NCBI RefSeq assembly: GCF_015832195.1
Contig: NC_052017.1
Location: 51,599,652 to 51,663,651 of the forward strand
DNA: 64,000 nucleotides
Reading direction: 5' to 3'
From: Motacilla alba alba
Taxonomy: Eukaryota; Chordata; Aves; Passeriformes; Motacillidae
Part shown: in pieces, positions 1 through 14,399 of the stretch
Layout of the letters: each line of letters begins with the position of its first letter
Position numbering within the stretch: position 1 is the first letter of the stretch
Position numbers and translations under genes: made by a program
The notes under the pieces: model-generated
What the model was told of the DNA's origin: nothing
The model's database searches: none
What the model saw: only the letters and a program-made list of their open reading frames with translations

Positions 1-3000
1 TTTGTATTGATCATGTGAGTTGGCACTTTATTTTCTCCCTTTTTTTTTTCCTATAAAGAATACTCGCAGAATATGCAATACAGTAAGTGCTACTTCTCAC
101 AACTTTCCTCATTTTAGGCCTCAACACTATTTTGTTTGCTGGCTTGTGTTTCAAATAGTTGGAAATAATTAGGGAGGCCCTTAAAAGACTTCTGTTGCTT
201 TTGGTTGATTTCATCCTTAGGTTTGTGTTGATAGAAAACAAAACTGATTCTTGTTAAAACTTAATTAAGGCATTAGGGTTTTTTTCCCCAAAAATATGAT
301 AAAAGAACACCTAGTGAACCATTTTTTATGATGGTTCCTGGAGGTAGTGGAAATGTTGCATGAGTGCTGCTACATGAATTGCCAGGCTGCTTTGCAGCAT
401 GGTCCTCATCTTGCTAAGGGCACACACACTCCTCTGTCAACCCTCCTAACATAAAACAGTGAAAAGCCAGGTGCAGCCAAGAGGAACTTCCACTCATGAG
501 CTCTGGCAGACATACTGTTTACAATGGATTTGTGTTTTGAATCGATGTGGAGCTGTCCCAATGCCCTGAAGCAAGAAATGCCATTTATATTCATATCCCA
601 GAAAAGTGGAGAAAATTATTCTAAAAGAATTAAGGGCTGCTGAGCATGCCCTGGAAGAATGCCAGGCTTTCAGACAAAATCTACGTTGCTGAGCGTAGGC
701 ACAAGACAGGTATTGTTCCTCTTCTCAAAGCCACTTGTTTCTACACGGATTCTGTCATCAATACCATCAGGTTTCTGGATGCTGCACATCCGTGGTATTA
801 TAACATTTTCCTGTAGGATAAGCAATTACCATGAGATACTGCAGTGCATGAGAGGAGGAAAAACAATTGGTATGCTATAGGCTCACTACATCCCTTAGCA
901 ATGGCCTCTGTCCTCATGGATTGTTCTGGACCATCAGGTTTATTTCTTGGATGGTGCAACCACCAGTTCTCCCCAGCTGCCTGCAGCTGTGACAGAGTGT
1001 CCTGGAGAGATCTGATGCAGAGCTAGGCCAGGCCTTAGTAAGCCTGCTGCCCTTTCAACCCTCCTGTGGTCTCAACCACAGAAGAGATCTTCTTATGTGT
1101 CCTTCAAAGATTAACACACCAGATTTGTTCTTTTGGCCTAAATCATTTATTATTTGCATTATGCATGTCACTCCCTCCTCTGACTTATGCTCTTTTCCTG
1201 CAGAACCCTGAATAACTGAGAGTATATCCTGCTGATAGGGTCAAGAGTATTTTGTTTAAAACCTGCAGAAATACGTCTCACCACTCTAAGGGGTCCAGGA
1301 TCACCTTAACCAACACCAGGAAAGGGCACAGTTTGAGACAGACAGAAGCAAATCTCTAACTGCACAGACTAATGAAGGCTTCACCTGCTGACCTGAGATT
1401 GTCCAAATGACACTTTACTCAGCTGAGAATTCAAGACTTGTGCTTTAGTTGTCTCACAGAGGAGCACAGAGAGAGGCCACTGAGATCAGCCCTAACCTGC
1501 CTGAGATCTTTAGAGGTGCAAAGAAAGCTATGGACCCTTACATGATTCCCTGGCATTCAGGATGTTGTTCTGATTCTCTCATCAGCCTAGTATTGGCCTC
1601 ACAGATTTTCTAGACCACTCTGATTTCAAAACACTTTGCCGCATTTTGAAATACAACATTACATAGGTGACAGCAAGGAAATACCTCAGCATTTCTTTGC
1701 ATACAATTGGCTTTTCAAAAATGTTTTCTGATTTTTGATTCTGATTTCTGTACTTTGGAGACTCAGATATTGAACACATTCAGAAGAGAAAAAATGCACC
1801 TGTGAAATGTTGCATGTGATAGGGAAGAGGAAAAGCTGGTTTTCCTGCATTGTGCAGTTCCCCTGATTCCCCTTCCCTTCTCCCCAGGGGAAAAAAAAGG
1901 AAAAGAACAATCAAACTGGGACAAGAGGGTCATTAAAGTAGCATCTGAAGTCAGCAGCAATCCAAGGAGCAGTCTGCTCCGTGTGTACACACAATGCCTG
2001 GCTGGAACAACTAACAGAGCAGAATGGGTCACCAGTTTTTAGTAGTAATGAAAGTATTTCCATTAATCTCAGTTGTAAATTGCAGTGAGATGGAGCCAGC
2101 TGGGCTTCCACAGTGTAGCACCTTTGTTTTCTACATGCCAATTCAATAACTGTCATCTGCCAACCCTATAATTGGTTTTTTAAAATGGGTTTTTATGCAT
2201 CAGGATCTGAACTCCCGCAGGCCCAAGAGGAGATTCAGGGCCATGCTGGCCCACAGTCTAAAATGAGGATGCAAAGCATAAGACAGTGAGGGCTGTTTCA
2301 TGTCTGAAGCCTGCTAGTACACTTGGCCTTGAATGCCAAAATTCTACTATTCTACAGGCCAAAAATTTTGGGGGCTGGTAAAATGGTTGTTGGTGCTCTT
2401 TGCAAAGTCAAGTTACTGGCTTAGTCATTAGCCCAGGATTTGTGCTCCATGGGGTCTGTTAGATACCTTGCTCCTGATTAATCATTTTCTTTCTACAGTG
2501 GTACCAAGCTGGTAAATTGGGCCCCGAGGGGAGCAAAATATCAAAAAATTTCCAGGTTTGCCTTTCATCTGATTTTTACCCATAAATGCAGCCTCTGTGT
2601 TGTCCTTCTTTCCCTATTCCCTACCCTTTCAGTGTCCCCTGACTCTGGGCTTTACCCCTCTGGCTTATTTTAAACCTCACTGATGCAGAACACCAGTCAG
2701 AAGGGGGAGGGTTGGTTGCCTGGAGAAAAAAAAAAAGAGCCAAAGAGGACATTTCCATCTTTTTCACAGGGCCTGATGAGTGGAAGGGTGAGTTCACAGT
2801 GGCTCTTGCAGCAATGTTCCTTCATTCTGCCTTTCTTAAAACAGACATTAAGAAATGAATGTCATAATTTGAATCACTTGCCTATCTAAATGTTCCTCCA
2901 CCTACTTCAAACCCTTTCCTCACAAAGTCAAATTTGCACCCATTGAGCAAAAACTGCCCCTGACACATTTTTTACTCTTCTGTGTTTTTCTTTATTTTTT

Positions 3001-6000
3001 GGATAGATAAACCAGAGCAGTAGTTTCTTGAGATCAAAAAAGAAACAGGGCACTGACATAGAACAAAAGTGCTGTTTTATTCAAACGGATTTCTGTGGGA
3101 AAAAGAAGCTGGCTACTGGAGCTACTTCTAAGCAACCAGATCGTCATGAGACTCAGAAATACATATCTGGTGAAAATATGTATCCCAAGCACAGCTGAAT
3201 AGGAGAGGTCCAGATGTCACTCTTTTTCCATTCCGGGAAAAGGGGAAAAGGTTTCCTACAAAAACATATTTTTTCCCTGTCTCAGGAAAAGCTGTATTAA
3301 TAAATAAGCATCGCAGTATGAATCTCTGCCCTGGCTCCATCTGTTAAGCTAATACAAGACTCCAGAGAGAGTCTTCACACAAATAGCATTAAATAGAAAT
3401 GAAGAGTGGCCTGAAATTTATTTCTCAGAGCCATAAACCCAGGAAAAGAAGCTAAGTCCATGCTGCTAGGGTGAAAAACATACCCTGAATTGTTACATTT
3501 GCCTTAGTTCCTTCCCTGGTAGCTGCTAGTGTACAAACAGAAATTACTGAGCTTTGGTCAGAGTTTTGACTGACCAGGTCATGTTTTTTCATGTTTTTTC
3601 CATTAATGGGTGAACCACCAAGGAGTCACAAAGCAGTTTCTGCCTCTCCCAGAGGAGCAAAGAGCTTATCTGGAGGCACTCTTTCCCATTGGAACACGTG
3701 AGACAGACGGCATGGAGGAGACCAAAGGCTCATGAAGCCTCTCTACGAAAATCTCTCTCCAAACATTCTCCAGCAGTGTTTTCTGTAGCACTGTCCTGAT
3801 GCACTAAGGTGTGGGTGTTGCACTTTCAGGCCAGGAGGGTGCTCAGGTATAATAAGTGGATGCAACCCTGCTGAGCTGCTTTGGAGGTGAAACAGCCAGC
3901 TGCAACTGGAGGACAAACTTGGGTGAACTTGGCCTGTGAAAAGAAACTATGCTTTGGCAAGCCTGCAGGTGCTATTTCAAGAGCAGGAGGGACAGTTTTT
4001 GGAATAAAGTTCACTGCGAAAATGAGGTACGGGTAACATTTTAATTGATTAGGTAAAGTAACCCAAAAGTACAAGCTGACAGTAGGAGCACAGTCCTCTG
4101 GGATCAGTCTCAGGGTTTCCCTCTGTAATTGATACCTCCTTAACATGACAGCCCTCCTTTATACCTCCTTTCTTGAAATCCCTTATTTCCCTACTTTTAC
4201 TGTTGTTTTTTGTTAATTAAAAATCCTTCCTAGTTTGCATCAGTCTTCAGCTAATTTTCTAAGTGTTCCTCCTGAGTCTTCCATCTTTTCTTCGTCCTCA
4301 CCTCTATGATCCACTTTCTCTCTGTACATCAGTCTTCTGAAACCTTGCTAATATTCATTCCTGTTTTTTCATAACTGTCCAACAAGCTCTTGTACATAAT
4401 GCTCAGTGTTTTGGAACTTCCAAATCCCTTCAGGGGATTCAAGATCTCTGCTTTCCATACATTTCTTCAGGTTTTCTTCTAAGCCTTCAGCTTTGTGCAT
4501 GAGAATGACCAACAATATTATAATGTCATTTTATTAGAAAAAGCTCCCTAAATGACTGCACACAGTAGATACTCTGAGCATGTGTGGGGTAGCTCTAACC
4601 AGCAGAATTTCGTAGCATCTCTGTGGAGATGTAGACTCCTTAGGCTATCAACTGCTTTAGCTGTCTGCTCATTAACTTGTCACATCCTACCAGAGATGAG
4701 GGAGAACTCACTTCTGCTGACCTGCAGCTTCCAGAGCAGAAATAGCAAAAGGTCAACAGCTGAACACTGTGTGACCTTGTGACCAAGGACTCTGTCTACC
4801 ACCTGTGTTACTTGTTTGATTGCTGAACAAAACCCCCAGCAGCCAAGTCAGCAGGCTTATGCCACACACTGGACACACTCTGCACCTCAGGTTACCTTGT
4901 TGTTGCCTTCTTCAACCCTTGTAGCCCAGGCATCATCCTGCATCCAGCAGATGCTTTGGGGCCTCTTCACCAAGGTAAATCACTTGCCAGCAATGCACTC
5001 TCCAGCACCTTAGAGTACCATGTCCAGGTACCACCCCTCTGTGAATACAAGGCATCCAGAGCTTCCCAAACTCCATGGTGCATTTCTGCTCTCATGTGTG
5101 GAGGACATAACCTGTACAATACAGCCTGGATGTACTTCCACAGTCTGTAAACATGCAGAGTACCCAGCACTGCCACGAGCATGGTGATGAGTCCTTGGGC
5201 CCACCTTCCTCCTGGGTAGGGTGGACCACCAAGCACTCCTTTTTCCTCCCTCAGTTCATGTTAGTTGTTTTGCCTGGTTTCAGCCCATTGTGGTTTATGG
5301 ACTCAAATGCTTTCCTCCCTCCCTATCCCCATGCTGGGCTTCTCTATATCCTGCTTGTAACCATGGGACTGAGTTATGTGCTGCATAATGTGCAGGAATC
5401 TGTTCACATGATTTAGCCTGGCACACAATGCTCCTAGAAGCTATTTAATGCTTCTTGACTGGATGTCTTGCTACTTGCATTCTGAACAGCTTTCAAGCCT
5501 TCTTCTATATCCTCCCACTGAGAACTAATAATGTCCACCCATGACCTCTGCTTCTGGGCCCTTGCTTGCTGCTTCTTCTCCCACCAGTCCCTCCAGCACA
5601 GAGGCTGCAGGCTGACACCCTCTCTAGCATCCCAAATCTCTCTCTTTCCCTCCATTCTGTAACATCTTCCCTTTTGGTTGCCAAATTCTCTCCCTGTCCC
5701 CAGTGCCATCTTATCTACTGATTACTTAAAACTCACACATCACTTCTGTCACCATTTCCATATGAAAGTGTACAGTTTCTATGACAAAGCTGTCATGGCA
5801 ACTTGAAATTTGTCAGATTTTCACATTATACATAACCTGCAAAACTGCATATCATTAAACATGTTCTGATGCTCCCAGTTACTTAAAAATTATTCCATTG
5901 CCAAATCCCCCTGCTCTATTCAATCAACATTTGTCATCTGGAAGAAAACTTCCACATCAAGTTGCTGTTGCTTCAGGGCATTGATGAAGGAGGGTGCTCT

Positions 6001-9000
6001 TCTGTCATGCTTGCAGCAGACTTGAAGTAGATCAAAGCCTCTAATACTTTTCTGGCTCAGCTGGTGGATGAACTTAAGAGCTGCAGTAGGATGGGCTACA
6101 AGGGAACGCAATTACTTCTGCATACATCTTAAAAAATACCTTCAAAATGCCATACAACAGCTGTTGTCAACACTTTTGAGGGACATTCCTTGTCAACATT
6201 CACATTTTGTTCAGCTACAGTCAAATAAATGCATGCTGATGATAGATCAAGACACAAATCAGATAGTCCATAATACCAACGTGAAACTGAGGTAGGTACT
6301 AACAATCCTGCATTCCCCTCCTCGGAGCACACAGAAGTGCTAGGTAAGCCTGGCAGACCCAGGTATTTCATACACATCTGTGTTGCTTTAGTGACATTTC
6401 ATTCACTAATTTTATCTCCCATTTCATTTGACTTACAAACACCTATTCTGAATCTGGCTCAACATCCCATTAGTGGCAGATGGATTTTCCTTATTTTTTT
6501 ATTAGGCAACAAGGCTTAGGTGTGAGGAGAACATTTTATTTCCTTTCTGATTTTAACTTCAAGTGTAAGCACATGCAAGTATTTTTCCATCTGTTACCTG
6601 ATTTTCTTCTTCAAAAGCTTCAGACATTACTGGAACTACTTCATCTTGAAAAAAAATTCTTGCTGTAAGAAAGAATACTGAGGCTGCTGAGGCTTTTCCC
6701 TATGGAAAGATAAAAGGTTTAATCAGGGACAATGCATCAACTGACTTCCAGTTTTTAAATTTCCCAATTTTTAACTGCCAAGAAATCTTTTTATTGTACA
6801 AAACCTATATTAATAAAGTAATAGTTCGTGAATCAATTTCCAAGAATTAAAATAAAAAACTTCTTAATAAATATTTTAATAAAGTGATACATCAGCTTGT
6901 TTTTTCTCCTCTATATGTAGGGTGACTCCTGGTTTATTCCTTTTTTTGATGAAAAATCACATTTGCTCTGCATTTTCTGGACAACTTCAGCCATTATATT
7001 TTGTATTTGAACCTACTGGGACATTCTGGGACATAATGCCCATGAGAAGAAAAAAATGTGTTGAAAATTTTGTACCTGTTTCTAGATTTGGGCTGGGCAG
7101 TACAACACACATTGCTTTCCCTCAACCATTTAATCTCCACCAAGCTCAGCAGCATCCTTAGGCTCTTCTTTGGCATTATCAAGGAGACATTATTACAGTT
7201 TTCTCCATTATTTCTCAGGAGCTGTCATTTTTTTGGAGTATCTGCAGGATATCCACTGTGATGTGATACAAATCCATTCCTGTGTTAGTAGATTCTGAAT
7301 GCAAGAGTGGCTGTGGATAGATTATTTCCCAGACAGGATTATCTGACCTGAATCCTACCCCTCTAATGAAGTCATAAAGTCAGTTTCTTTCTCTGCACTG
7401 TGCTTAAACACTCCAGCACAAACTCCATGGCCTCGTGACAATACCCATGCCTCCCTATATAGTCACATTTGTTCCTCTCTGATTTTACCAAGTCAGCAGG
7501 AAAATAGTGATGGCAGTTCTGACTGACTACTGAAGGAGTTATCGCCTGACAAACATCAGTTTCCTGGGTGAATGCCTTTACTTTCTAGGACTTCTACCTT
7601 GTAACAACTTCTATGAACTTTCCACCCTCCACACACTCTCCAGCAGCCTCAAATTACCCACCTCCTTCCTTGATAAGTCCCAGTGTTTCTCAGCTTTTTC
7701 TGCCAGGATATCAGAAGCTGTATCATCTATCAGCTTTCATTTCTGTGATCTTTGGCTTGAGTTTCTGATTTTCACCTTTGTCTCTTTATGGTGAACATTT
7801 CACATCCTCTTCCAAGGCCTCCTTTGGCTCTGCTATAGCCATAGTTAGCATCTGTCAAACCTGAACAACTGAAGCTGCAGTCTTTTCTGGTCAATGTTCT
7901 GTTGTTAAAAAAGCAAGCAACCAAAAAAAGCCCCAAACTGCCAACCCACACTCAAACACTCACACACGCATATGCAAATGATGTAGGGATTTCCAAACCT
8001 CTTTCAAATCCTTCTGATTAATTTATATAATAATTTTTCAGAAGGATTCAGTGCCTGGTGCTGCCAAATAGTTACCCATGCATCTTTCCAGAAGACCTAG
8101 TATCCTACATCTGTTACCTCCTGCTCCCAGTATCTCTAGTTCATATTTTCAAGATCAGTAAGAGGCCAGTCTGAAAACTGGATGCAAATAGAACTGTATG
8201 TGTCCCTCTGGATCCCTCTGGGATCATCAGAGTCATGTATCCTGCTAACTCTACAAACTCTTGCAAAATCCATTCCTACATCAACAATAGTCATGTCTAA
8301 CCCTTTCAGCACCAGAGTAGGTCCCATTAACTTTGGTCAGTTATGATAACTTTGCATTGCAAAGGCCTTTCTACCAAAAGATGTAGTAGGGTTTTCCAGT
8401 GTAAGTGGCATTCTCACTCAGTGGTTTTCTCCAGCCTTTCCCCCTTCCTTCATGATACATTCTCACTTACTACAATTGCATTCAGATCTATTGATCATTG
8501 TACACAAATGGTCTCTTTTTATTGAACTTGCTAGTGACTGATGAGGCTTCCCCCAACACAGAAGGACTTCTGTCTCTTTGTAAATGTTGTAAAGAGATGC
8601 TGGGAAAAAAATTCAAGAATCCAGTGTTGTTTGGAAGAGAAGCACCTGTCTCAAGTGAAGAGGCCGAGACATTTCCAAGGAAGTAAACAAAACACTACGG
8701 CCAATAGGAAAGCAGAGTGCTTCATCTACAACTTATCAGAAGTCAAAATATCTGCTGAATTCTACCTGAGGGCAAAATTATACAGGGAAGGTACTTTCTG
8801 AACTTCTTCCTCATGAGTGAGGATGGATGGAGCAAATGGCAAAAATAGAAACATGGATAGACAATCAAGATAACAAGAAAACAGGTATCAATAGGATGGT
8901 GGAAGAGAATACAAGTTCTATTGAGAAGGAATGTATCCTGTTCTCTCCCCTAAAAATGCATCCTCCTCTGAACTCTGCTACTTTGCTACTCTGCTCTTCT

Positions 9001-9380
9001 TTTTATGTCTCTGCTCCTTTCTACTCCCTGGATGATCCTGTCTCTGCCGCAACATTTATATCTCATCCTCGTATTCTGCAAGCCCATTTTGCCTCTGAGA
9101 TGAAAGACCCTTCCTTCTTTCCCTATATTGTTTTAATTCCCTAAAACTCCATCTCTCATCAATACTTCCAAGCCCATTATATTTCCTATTCTTCCCACAA
9201 GACCGTCTCTTCCTTTCTCTGTAAAAGTTTCTTCTTTTGAGGATGATGGATTTGCTTTTTCCCAATTCTCACCAAAACACATATTCTTTCCTATTTTTAC
9301 CTGATTGTTATTTTTATGCAAATCATTCCAATTTCAGTTTTTCCATCTTAAAATTATTTGTTTCTTCTACTTCCTGGGTA
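1..9380. other. Intergenic or unresolved non-coding stretch
   Basis: I see no supportable gene here on either strand. The open frames are short (about 105 codons at most), lack a consistent set of splice sites and do not read like known protein families. The base composition is AT-rich and typical of avian intergenic or deep-intron DNA. Only trivial repeats are visible, such as a doubled 11-base unit near 3580-3601. Small coding exons could be missed by eye. Confidence 0.5.
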
Positions 9381-10333
9381 GAATCACAGAATAATTTGGA
9401 TTGGAATGGATCATAAAGATTATCTAGTACTAATTCCTTACCACAGGCAGGAACTTCTTCCATTAGATGAGGTTACTCAAGGACCCATCCAGCCTTGCCT
9501 TGAACAATTCCAGGGACTTCTCTCTGCAACCTGTTCCAGTGTTTCACCACCCTCACAGGAAAGAATTTCTTCCTTATGTCTCATCTAAAGCCATTCCCCC
9601 TTGTCCTGCCATTACAGGCCCTTGTAAAAAGTCTCTCTGCAGCTCCCTTTAGGTACAGGAAAGCTGCTCCAAGGTCTCCTTGGAGCCTTCCCTTCTTCAG
9701 GCTGAACAACCCCAGCTCTCTCAGCCTGTGTCCAGAGGAGAGAGGTTTCAGCCCTCTGAGAATTTTGTGGCCCTACTTTGGATGTGCTCCAGTAGGGCCA
9801 TGTCCTTCTCGTGTTGGGGGTCCTAGAGCTGGATGCAGCATTCAGAGTGGGGTCTCACAAGAGCAGAGGACCAAAATTACCTCTCTTGCCCTGCTGGCCA
9901 CGCTGCTTTGGATGCAGCTCAGGACACAGCTGGGTTTCTGGGCTGCAAGTTCACATTGGGTCATGTCAAGCTTTTTGTCAACCATCTCCCCCTACTCCTT
10001 CTCCCCAGGGCTGTTCTCAATCAATTTTCTGCCTGGCCTATTTGTGCTTGGGATTGTCCAAGCCTGGTGTAGGATCTAGCACTTGGCCCTGTAGTCCATG
10101 AAGTTCATACAGGTCCATCTCTCAGGTCCAGGTCCCTCTGGATGGCATTATTCCCTCCCTCCAGTGTGTTGACTGCACCACACAGCTCAGTGTCATCAGC
10201 AAACTTGCTGAGGGTGTCCTTGATTCCACTGTACATGTCACTGACAAAGGTGTTATGCAGTCCCCAATATTTGGCCCCTGAGGAACAGCACTCATCACTG
10301 CTCTCCACACAATATTTCATTCTCCTGCCCAAC
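9381..10333 (-). mobile_element. CR1 LINE, 3' part, interrupted by an LTR
   Basis: The plus strand reads as the reverse complement of a chicken-repeat-1 3' end. It begins with the 'gaatcacagaat' tail motif at 9381, then the 'ttggattggaa' and 'cctgttccagtgtttcaccaccctcacag' block, then GC-richer 3' sequence. On the minus strand, about 10105-10320 still translates to reverse-transcriptase sequence around the catalytic FADD box, followed by the usual 'LCGAV.TLEG' segment, with substitutions. The copy is 5'-truncated, as CR1 normally is. It stops exactly where a solo LTR has inserted. Confidence 0.9.
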
Positions 10334-11004
10334 TGTCGGAATCCAGAACATCCCCCTGGGTGTCCTGGATGGCCAGAGCTGCTGGCAGGGGGCTCTGAGA
10401 CCCTGGCATGCAGCCAAAGACACACGTGGGGTTTTGATCTTAGCCCGTGGAGCAAATTACTAACTCTGTATGAAGAATTACAAGCCACACACACAAGTTT
10501 AGATAGCATAGTAGAGATAATCACAAAGTGAAAGGAAGGATTTCTGAGTGCTGTACAGGGGGGTTTTAAGCCTTGTACGCAGGGGTCCAAGTTTTGTACA
10601 TGGGGGTCAGGAGATCTAAGATGGAGGGACTTGGGTGTGCCCTGTCCTCTTTCTTTCTCCTTCCTAACCTCCATGTCTTTGGTGATGTTGGCACTCACAG
10701 ATTGGTTTAGAGTAGAAAGTCACCATTCAATATAGATAGTAGGTATTGGAGAAAAAGCATAAACATGTAGTACGTAATATATGATATAAAAGATGGCACC
10801 AGCCCCCTGGGAGGGCAGTGTGCCTTTGTCTGAGCTGCTGAATGGGCCACAGCAGTTCAGGAGAAGAATCTTGTAGATAACCAACAATAAACAACCTTGA
10901 GAACAGACAACAGAAGACTACTGAGTCTTTCTTTGAAGGCACGGGTTGGAGGAGAGACTTTTCCATCTTTTGGGGTCATCCCAATCCGGGGGTGAAACCC
11001 CACA
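10334..11004 (+). mobile_element. Solo LTR of an endogenous retrovirus (ERVK-type)
   Basis: This is a 671-bp element that begins TGTCGG and ends CCCCACA. It is bracketed by a perfect 6-bp target-site duplication, CCCAAC, at 10328-10333 and 11005-11010. A TATA-like 'gatataaaag' lies near 10783 and an AATAAA polyadenylation signal near 10884, the expected order for a plus-strand U3-R-U5. No internal retroviral sequence follows, so it is a recombined solo LTR. A 6-bp duplication is typical of class II (ERVK) elements. It sits inside or at the edge of the CR1 copy and is therefore younger than it. Confidence 0.88.
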
Positions 11005-11010
11005 CCCAAC

Positions 11011-14000
11011 CCTGTCAGCCATACTTTCCCCCTCTCTAGATTCTCCTTTGGACAGACCCCATTCTCCTTTCTTCTCCGAGATGTCCTCTAAGGCTTGCTT
11101 TCATCAGCTTTCCCCACGGATGTTTTTCTCTGTCAAAACCCTAAATCCACCTGCAAATCTCATCTTTTACTTAGTTCACTGAGCCCTTTCCTCACTTGTG
11201 CTTGGCTCTTTTCAAGCCTTTTGGTGCTGCAAGGCCAGCCAGGACATTCAGTAGCTCATATTCAGAAGCATCCACTTCATCAGTCTCAAAAAGATGTTGA
11301 CCATAGTTTCTCAAAGGCTGAGTCATTGTTTCACTGACACTATTTTACCCCTGCCCACTCTTGGACAGCTCATTCAACAAACAAGTGACCATTTTGCTCT
11401 ACTGATTTGCTCTACTGACACCAAAAGAGAGCTCTAGGGCACAACCAACAGAAGACAAAGGTATTTTGATGGTAATATCAGCTCAGTGCAGCATTTTGCA
11501 GCTCTTTTCCTTTTGATTTAGAAACCCTGTATGTTCTAATAGCACTGAATGTTTCATGTGTATTGTTGGTCTTGTTTCACCTCTAAGTCCCTTCTGCAAA
11601 CTTTAACTTTGTGCTTCAACAAACACTAAGAGGGATATTAAAAGTCAGTCCAACTTGAACGTACATATCGCTACAGCAATTACAAAGGAACTTGCACAAA
11701 CTGAGTAAACAGACTCTGAATTTTATTGTAAGACAATGATAACAAGCAAAATGACGCCAGCAAGAGGAGACAGTATGCCAGTTCAAGATATGAATGACGT
11801 TTCGAGGAAATGCCATCTATATTCAAAAGAAACTGGATTCACATGTTCAAAAAAAAAATCTGGTAAAAACAAACATAATTCAGTGGATTAAACCAGACTA
11901 TTCCATTCTACCAGCATTCCTAGGTTGTTTCCATTCAATAAAGAGGTTTAATCCAGTTGTGTTTGTTGAATGTGTTTCCATTCAACAGAGGTTTAATCCA
12001 GTTGTAAAATATACAGGTATTACCTGTTTGAAGTGTCAGAGCAGAACGTGGTGCCCACAGCACTTAACACTAGCAATTGCTATTCCAAACCCAAGATGGT
12101 TCCTGAATTTGCATATAACTTGAAATAGGATCAATAATTTCAGACTTACACACTGCAGGGGAAGTGTGCTGGACTGCAAGAAAAACTTTTCCATGTGACA
12201 AGTGCAAAAAATTGACTTTGCCAATCCATGATGTTCTTGTTTCGCATGGAGCTTTGAGATGTCACCTTTACAGCCAGTCAGGGTCAAGATGAACCATGAC
12301 TGTGTCTCTGAGGATGGAAGTTCAATCCGTGGGCTGCATTCCCAATAAGGTTGATACAGTGAACTCAAATTAATTCAGCAGGTAGGAAACATGGCTACCA
12401 TACCTAAATTCTGACATTGCCTAAGGCAGAAACAGTACAGCTCAGGAAGTGAGGAGGTTTAAGTAATATTGCACATATCTCTTCTCCCAGGAAAAGTAAC
12501 TTAGCACCATGTAGGTTTACCTAGCTTTGGAGAGTGCTCTTCTTGAACATGATTTCTAGTGGCATGCTGGTAGTATCAGTCACAAAAACCATGATTCAAG
12601 GGGAGAGTAGTTCCCTTCTGGTCTTTGCTGCTGAAGATTGCATTGTCCCTAAGGCACCATCAAGTTGCTTCTTGCTCTTCTAATCTCTCCCCAGCCACAT
12701 GCTCTTCCAGTTTCTCTGAAGCTCTGCTGATTCAGAGTAGCAATGCAGATGGAGGAATACTTCCCTGGGGAGAAGAGCCTGCTCCCAGCTTGGAAACAAG
12801 CTAATTTTCAGATGGCCTTTTTCCCACACAAAGAAGGAGCATCCATCTGCCCCTTCCTCCTGTATAACAAAATAAGCATTAATAAATAAAGAAAATGAAT
12901 GTAATCCTTGTTCTGTCTGAACCTTCTTGTAAATCACAGTGAACTGCTGCACTCAGGGAGTGAAATCAATGGCAGATTTGTATTTCAAGTAATATTATAG
13001 ATGTTAATTCTCCTATTTTTTCCCTTTGTTTTACGACTGTTACATATACTTGTTTTAAACAAAACAGCTTTGACATTTAGGAAAATTTTAACATCTTTTT
13101 GGACTTCTGTTTTCAGAAACAACTTTTTCACAGAAATCCACCAGAGTGCCACAGCTACATAGGAAGTTTATAGTATTTAGGTGATTATTCAGGTTTCCTG
13201 TCCTTCTACCTCCATTCCTCAGGAAAACTGTGCTCATAAAAGAACATCTCAAAAATCCTAATGTGAGCCCCCACACTGAGTCTTGCTTCAAAACTAGGGA
13301 CTCCTCCCACACAAAATAATTATAGCTGAAGCTTCTTTACTTAACCCAACACAAAACCACAAGTATGAGGAACTACAGGTAATCCAGCACCACTCCTAAC
13401 ACATCTGACATTACAAGCCATTTGGTAGGTATGGCATAGCTCCAGCCAGCCCCAATCTACAGAGGAAATCTTTTTCCCACAGGTCCGAGAGGATTTGCTT
13501 TCTGTCCTTCCCTTCAGTGCAGCTTTGGCACAAGAATTGCTCCTTCACTACACAAATGTTAAGGGAGCACCCAAACATGTCCTGGGATCAACCTGACTGA
13601 CTGAAGAGATGGCAAACCTTTCCTTCCTCTCCCAAGTTCTCTGCTGGCTGCTAGGATGGAAAGGAGTCTGTGGCAGCTGGCCCATGTTAGCCACGGGGAG
13701 GGCACAGCTGGACACAACCCATGGGGTGATGTCAAGCAGGGACAGGCCAGGAGGGAAGCACTTGGCAGATAGGGTTAGAGAGGCAGACATCTGAATGAAA
13801 GAAGTCAGCTTGATCTCAGAGAAGCAGAAGGGCAGAAAAGTTAGAAACCCTTGCTGCCACAGTCACTTAACAGAATATAAACATATGGTTAAGAGGATAT
13901 TTATCTTTAGTCATGAATGAATACATAGGTCGCATCGATATCTACAAGCATGTACTGTCAGTTTCTAAAACAAGATGAGTAGTCCCCCTTCTTTCCACTT

Positions 14001-14399
14001 TTGCTTAGCCTGCATGACAAAGGCAGGAAACAGTCTTACATCCCTTTCCTCTGCCAAATTCTAGCTACCATTTCTCTTGATTACCATCAGAACCAGAAAG
14101 AGGCTGTGAAGCCTTTTAGGAGCCCATGCCATCCCCACATCCTGGCCACACTCACTGCTTGGCTCCTCCTCTCCTGCATCAGGTGAGCAACAGGAAAGTG
14201 GTCATACTTCAAGAAGAGCAACTCCTTCAGAAAAAGAATAATAACTGCAGCTTCCCAGTCTACAAAAAAAAAAAAAAAATTCTCTTTACATTTTCCCACT
14301 GCATAATCCTGGACCACAACTGGAGTCAAAGCCAGACACATAAACACCTCACTTGTCCAGCTCCACACTCAGCTCCTCACCTATCATAGCAATGGTCCC
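11011..14399. other. Non-coding stretch
   Basis: No gene is recognisable. The one local feature is an imperfect direct repeat at 11927-12005, in which a unit of about 33 bp containing 'aggtttaatccagttgt' occurs twice with a short spacer. A 14-base A-run lies near 14266. The open frames are short and overlap on both strands. Confidence 0.45.
11927..12005. repeat. Imperfect direct repeat, unit about 33 bp
   Basis: Units at 11927-11960 and 11974-12005 share 'gtttccattcaa' and 'aggtttaatccagttgt', separated by 13 bases. They differ by a small indel. A related 'ggattaaaccagactattccatt' just upstream is partly inverted relative to them. This looks like a local slippage duplication and no function is implied. 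Confidence 0.7.

Noticed and set aside
10105..10698. 197-codon minus-strand frame
   Set aside because: It is a chimera of a degraded CR1 reverse-transcriptase fragment and antisense solo-LTR sequence, not a host gene.
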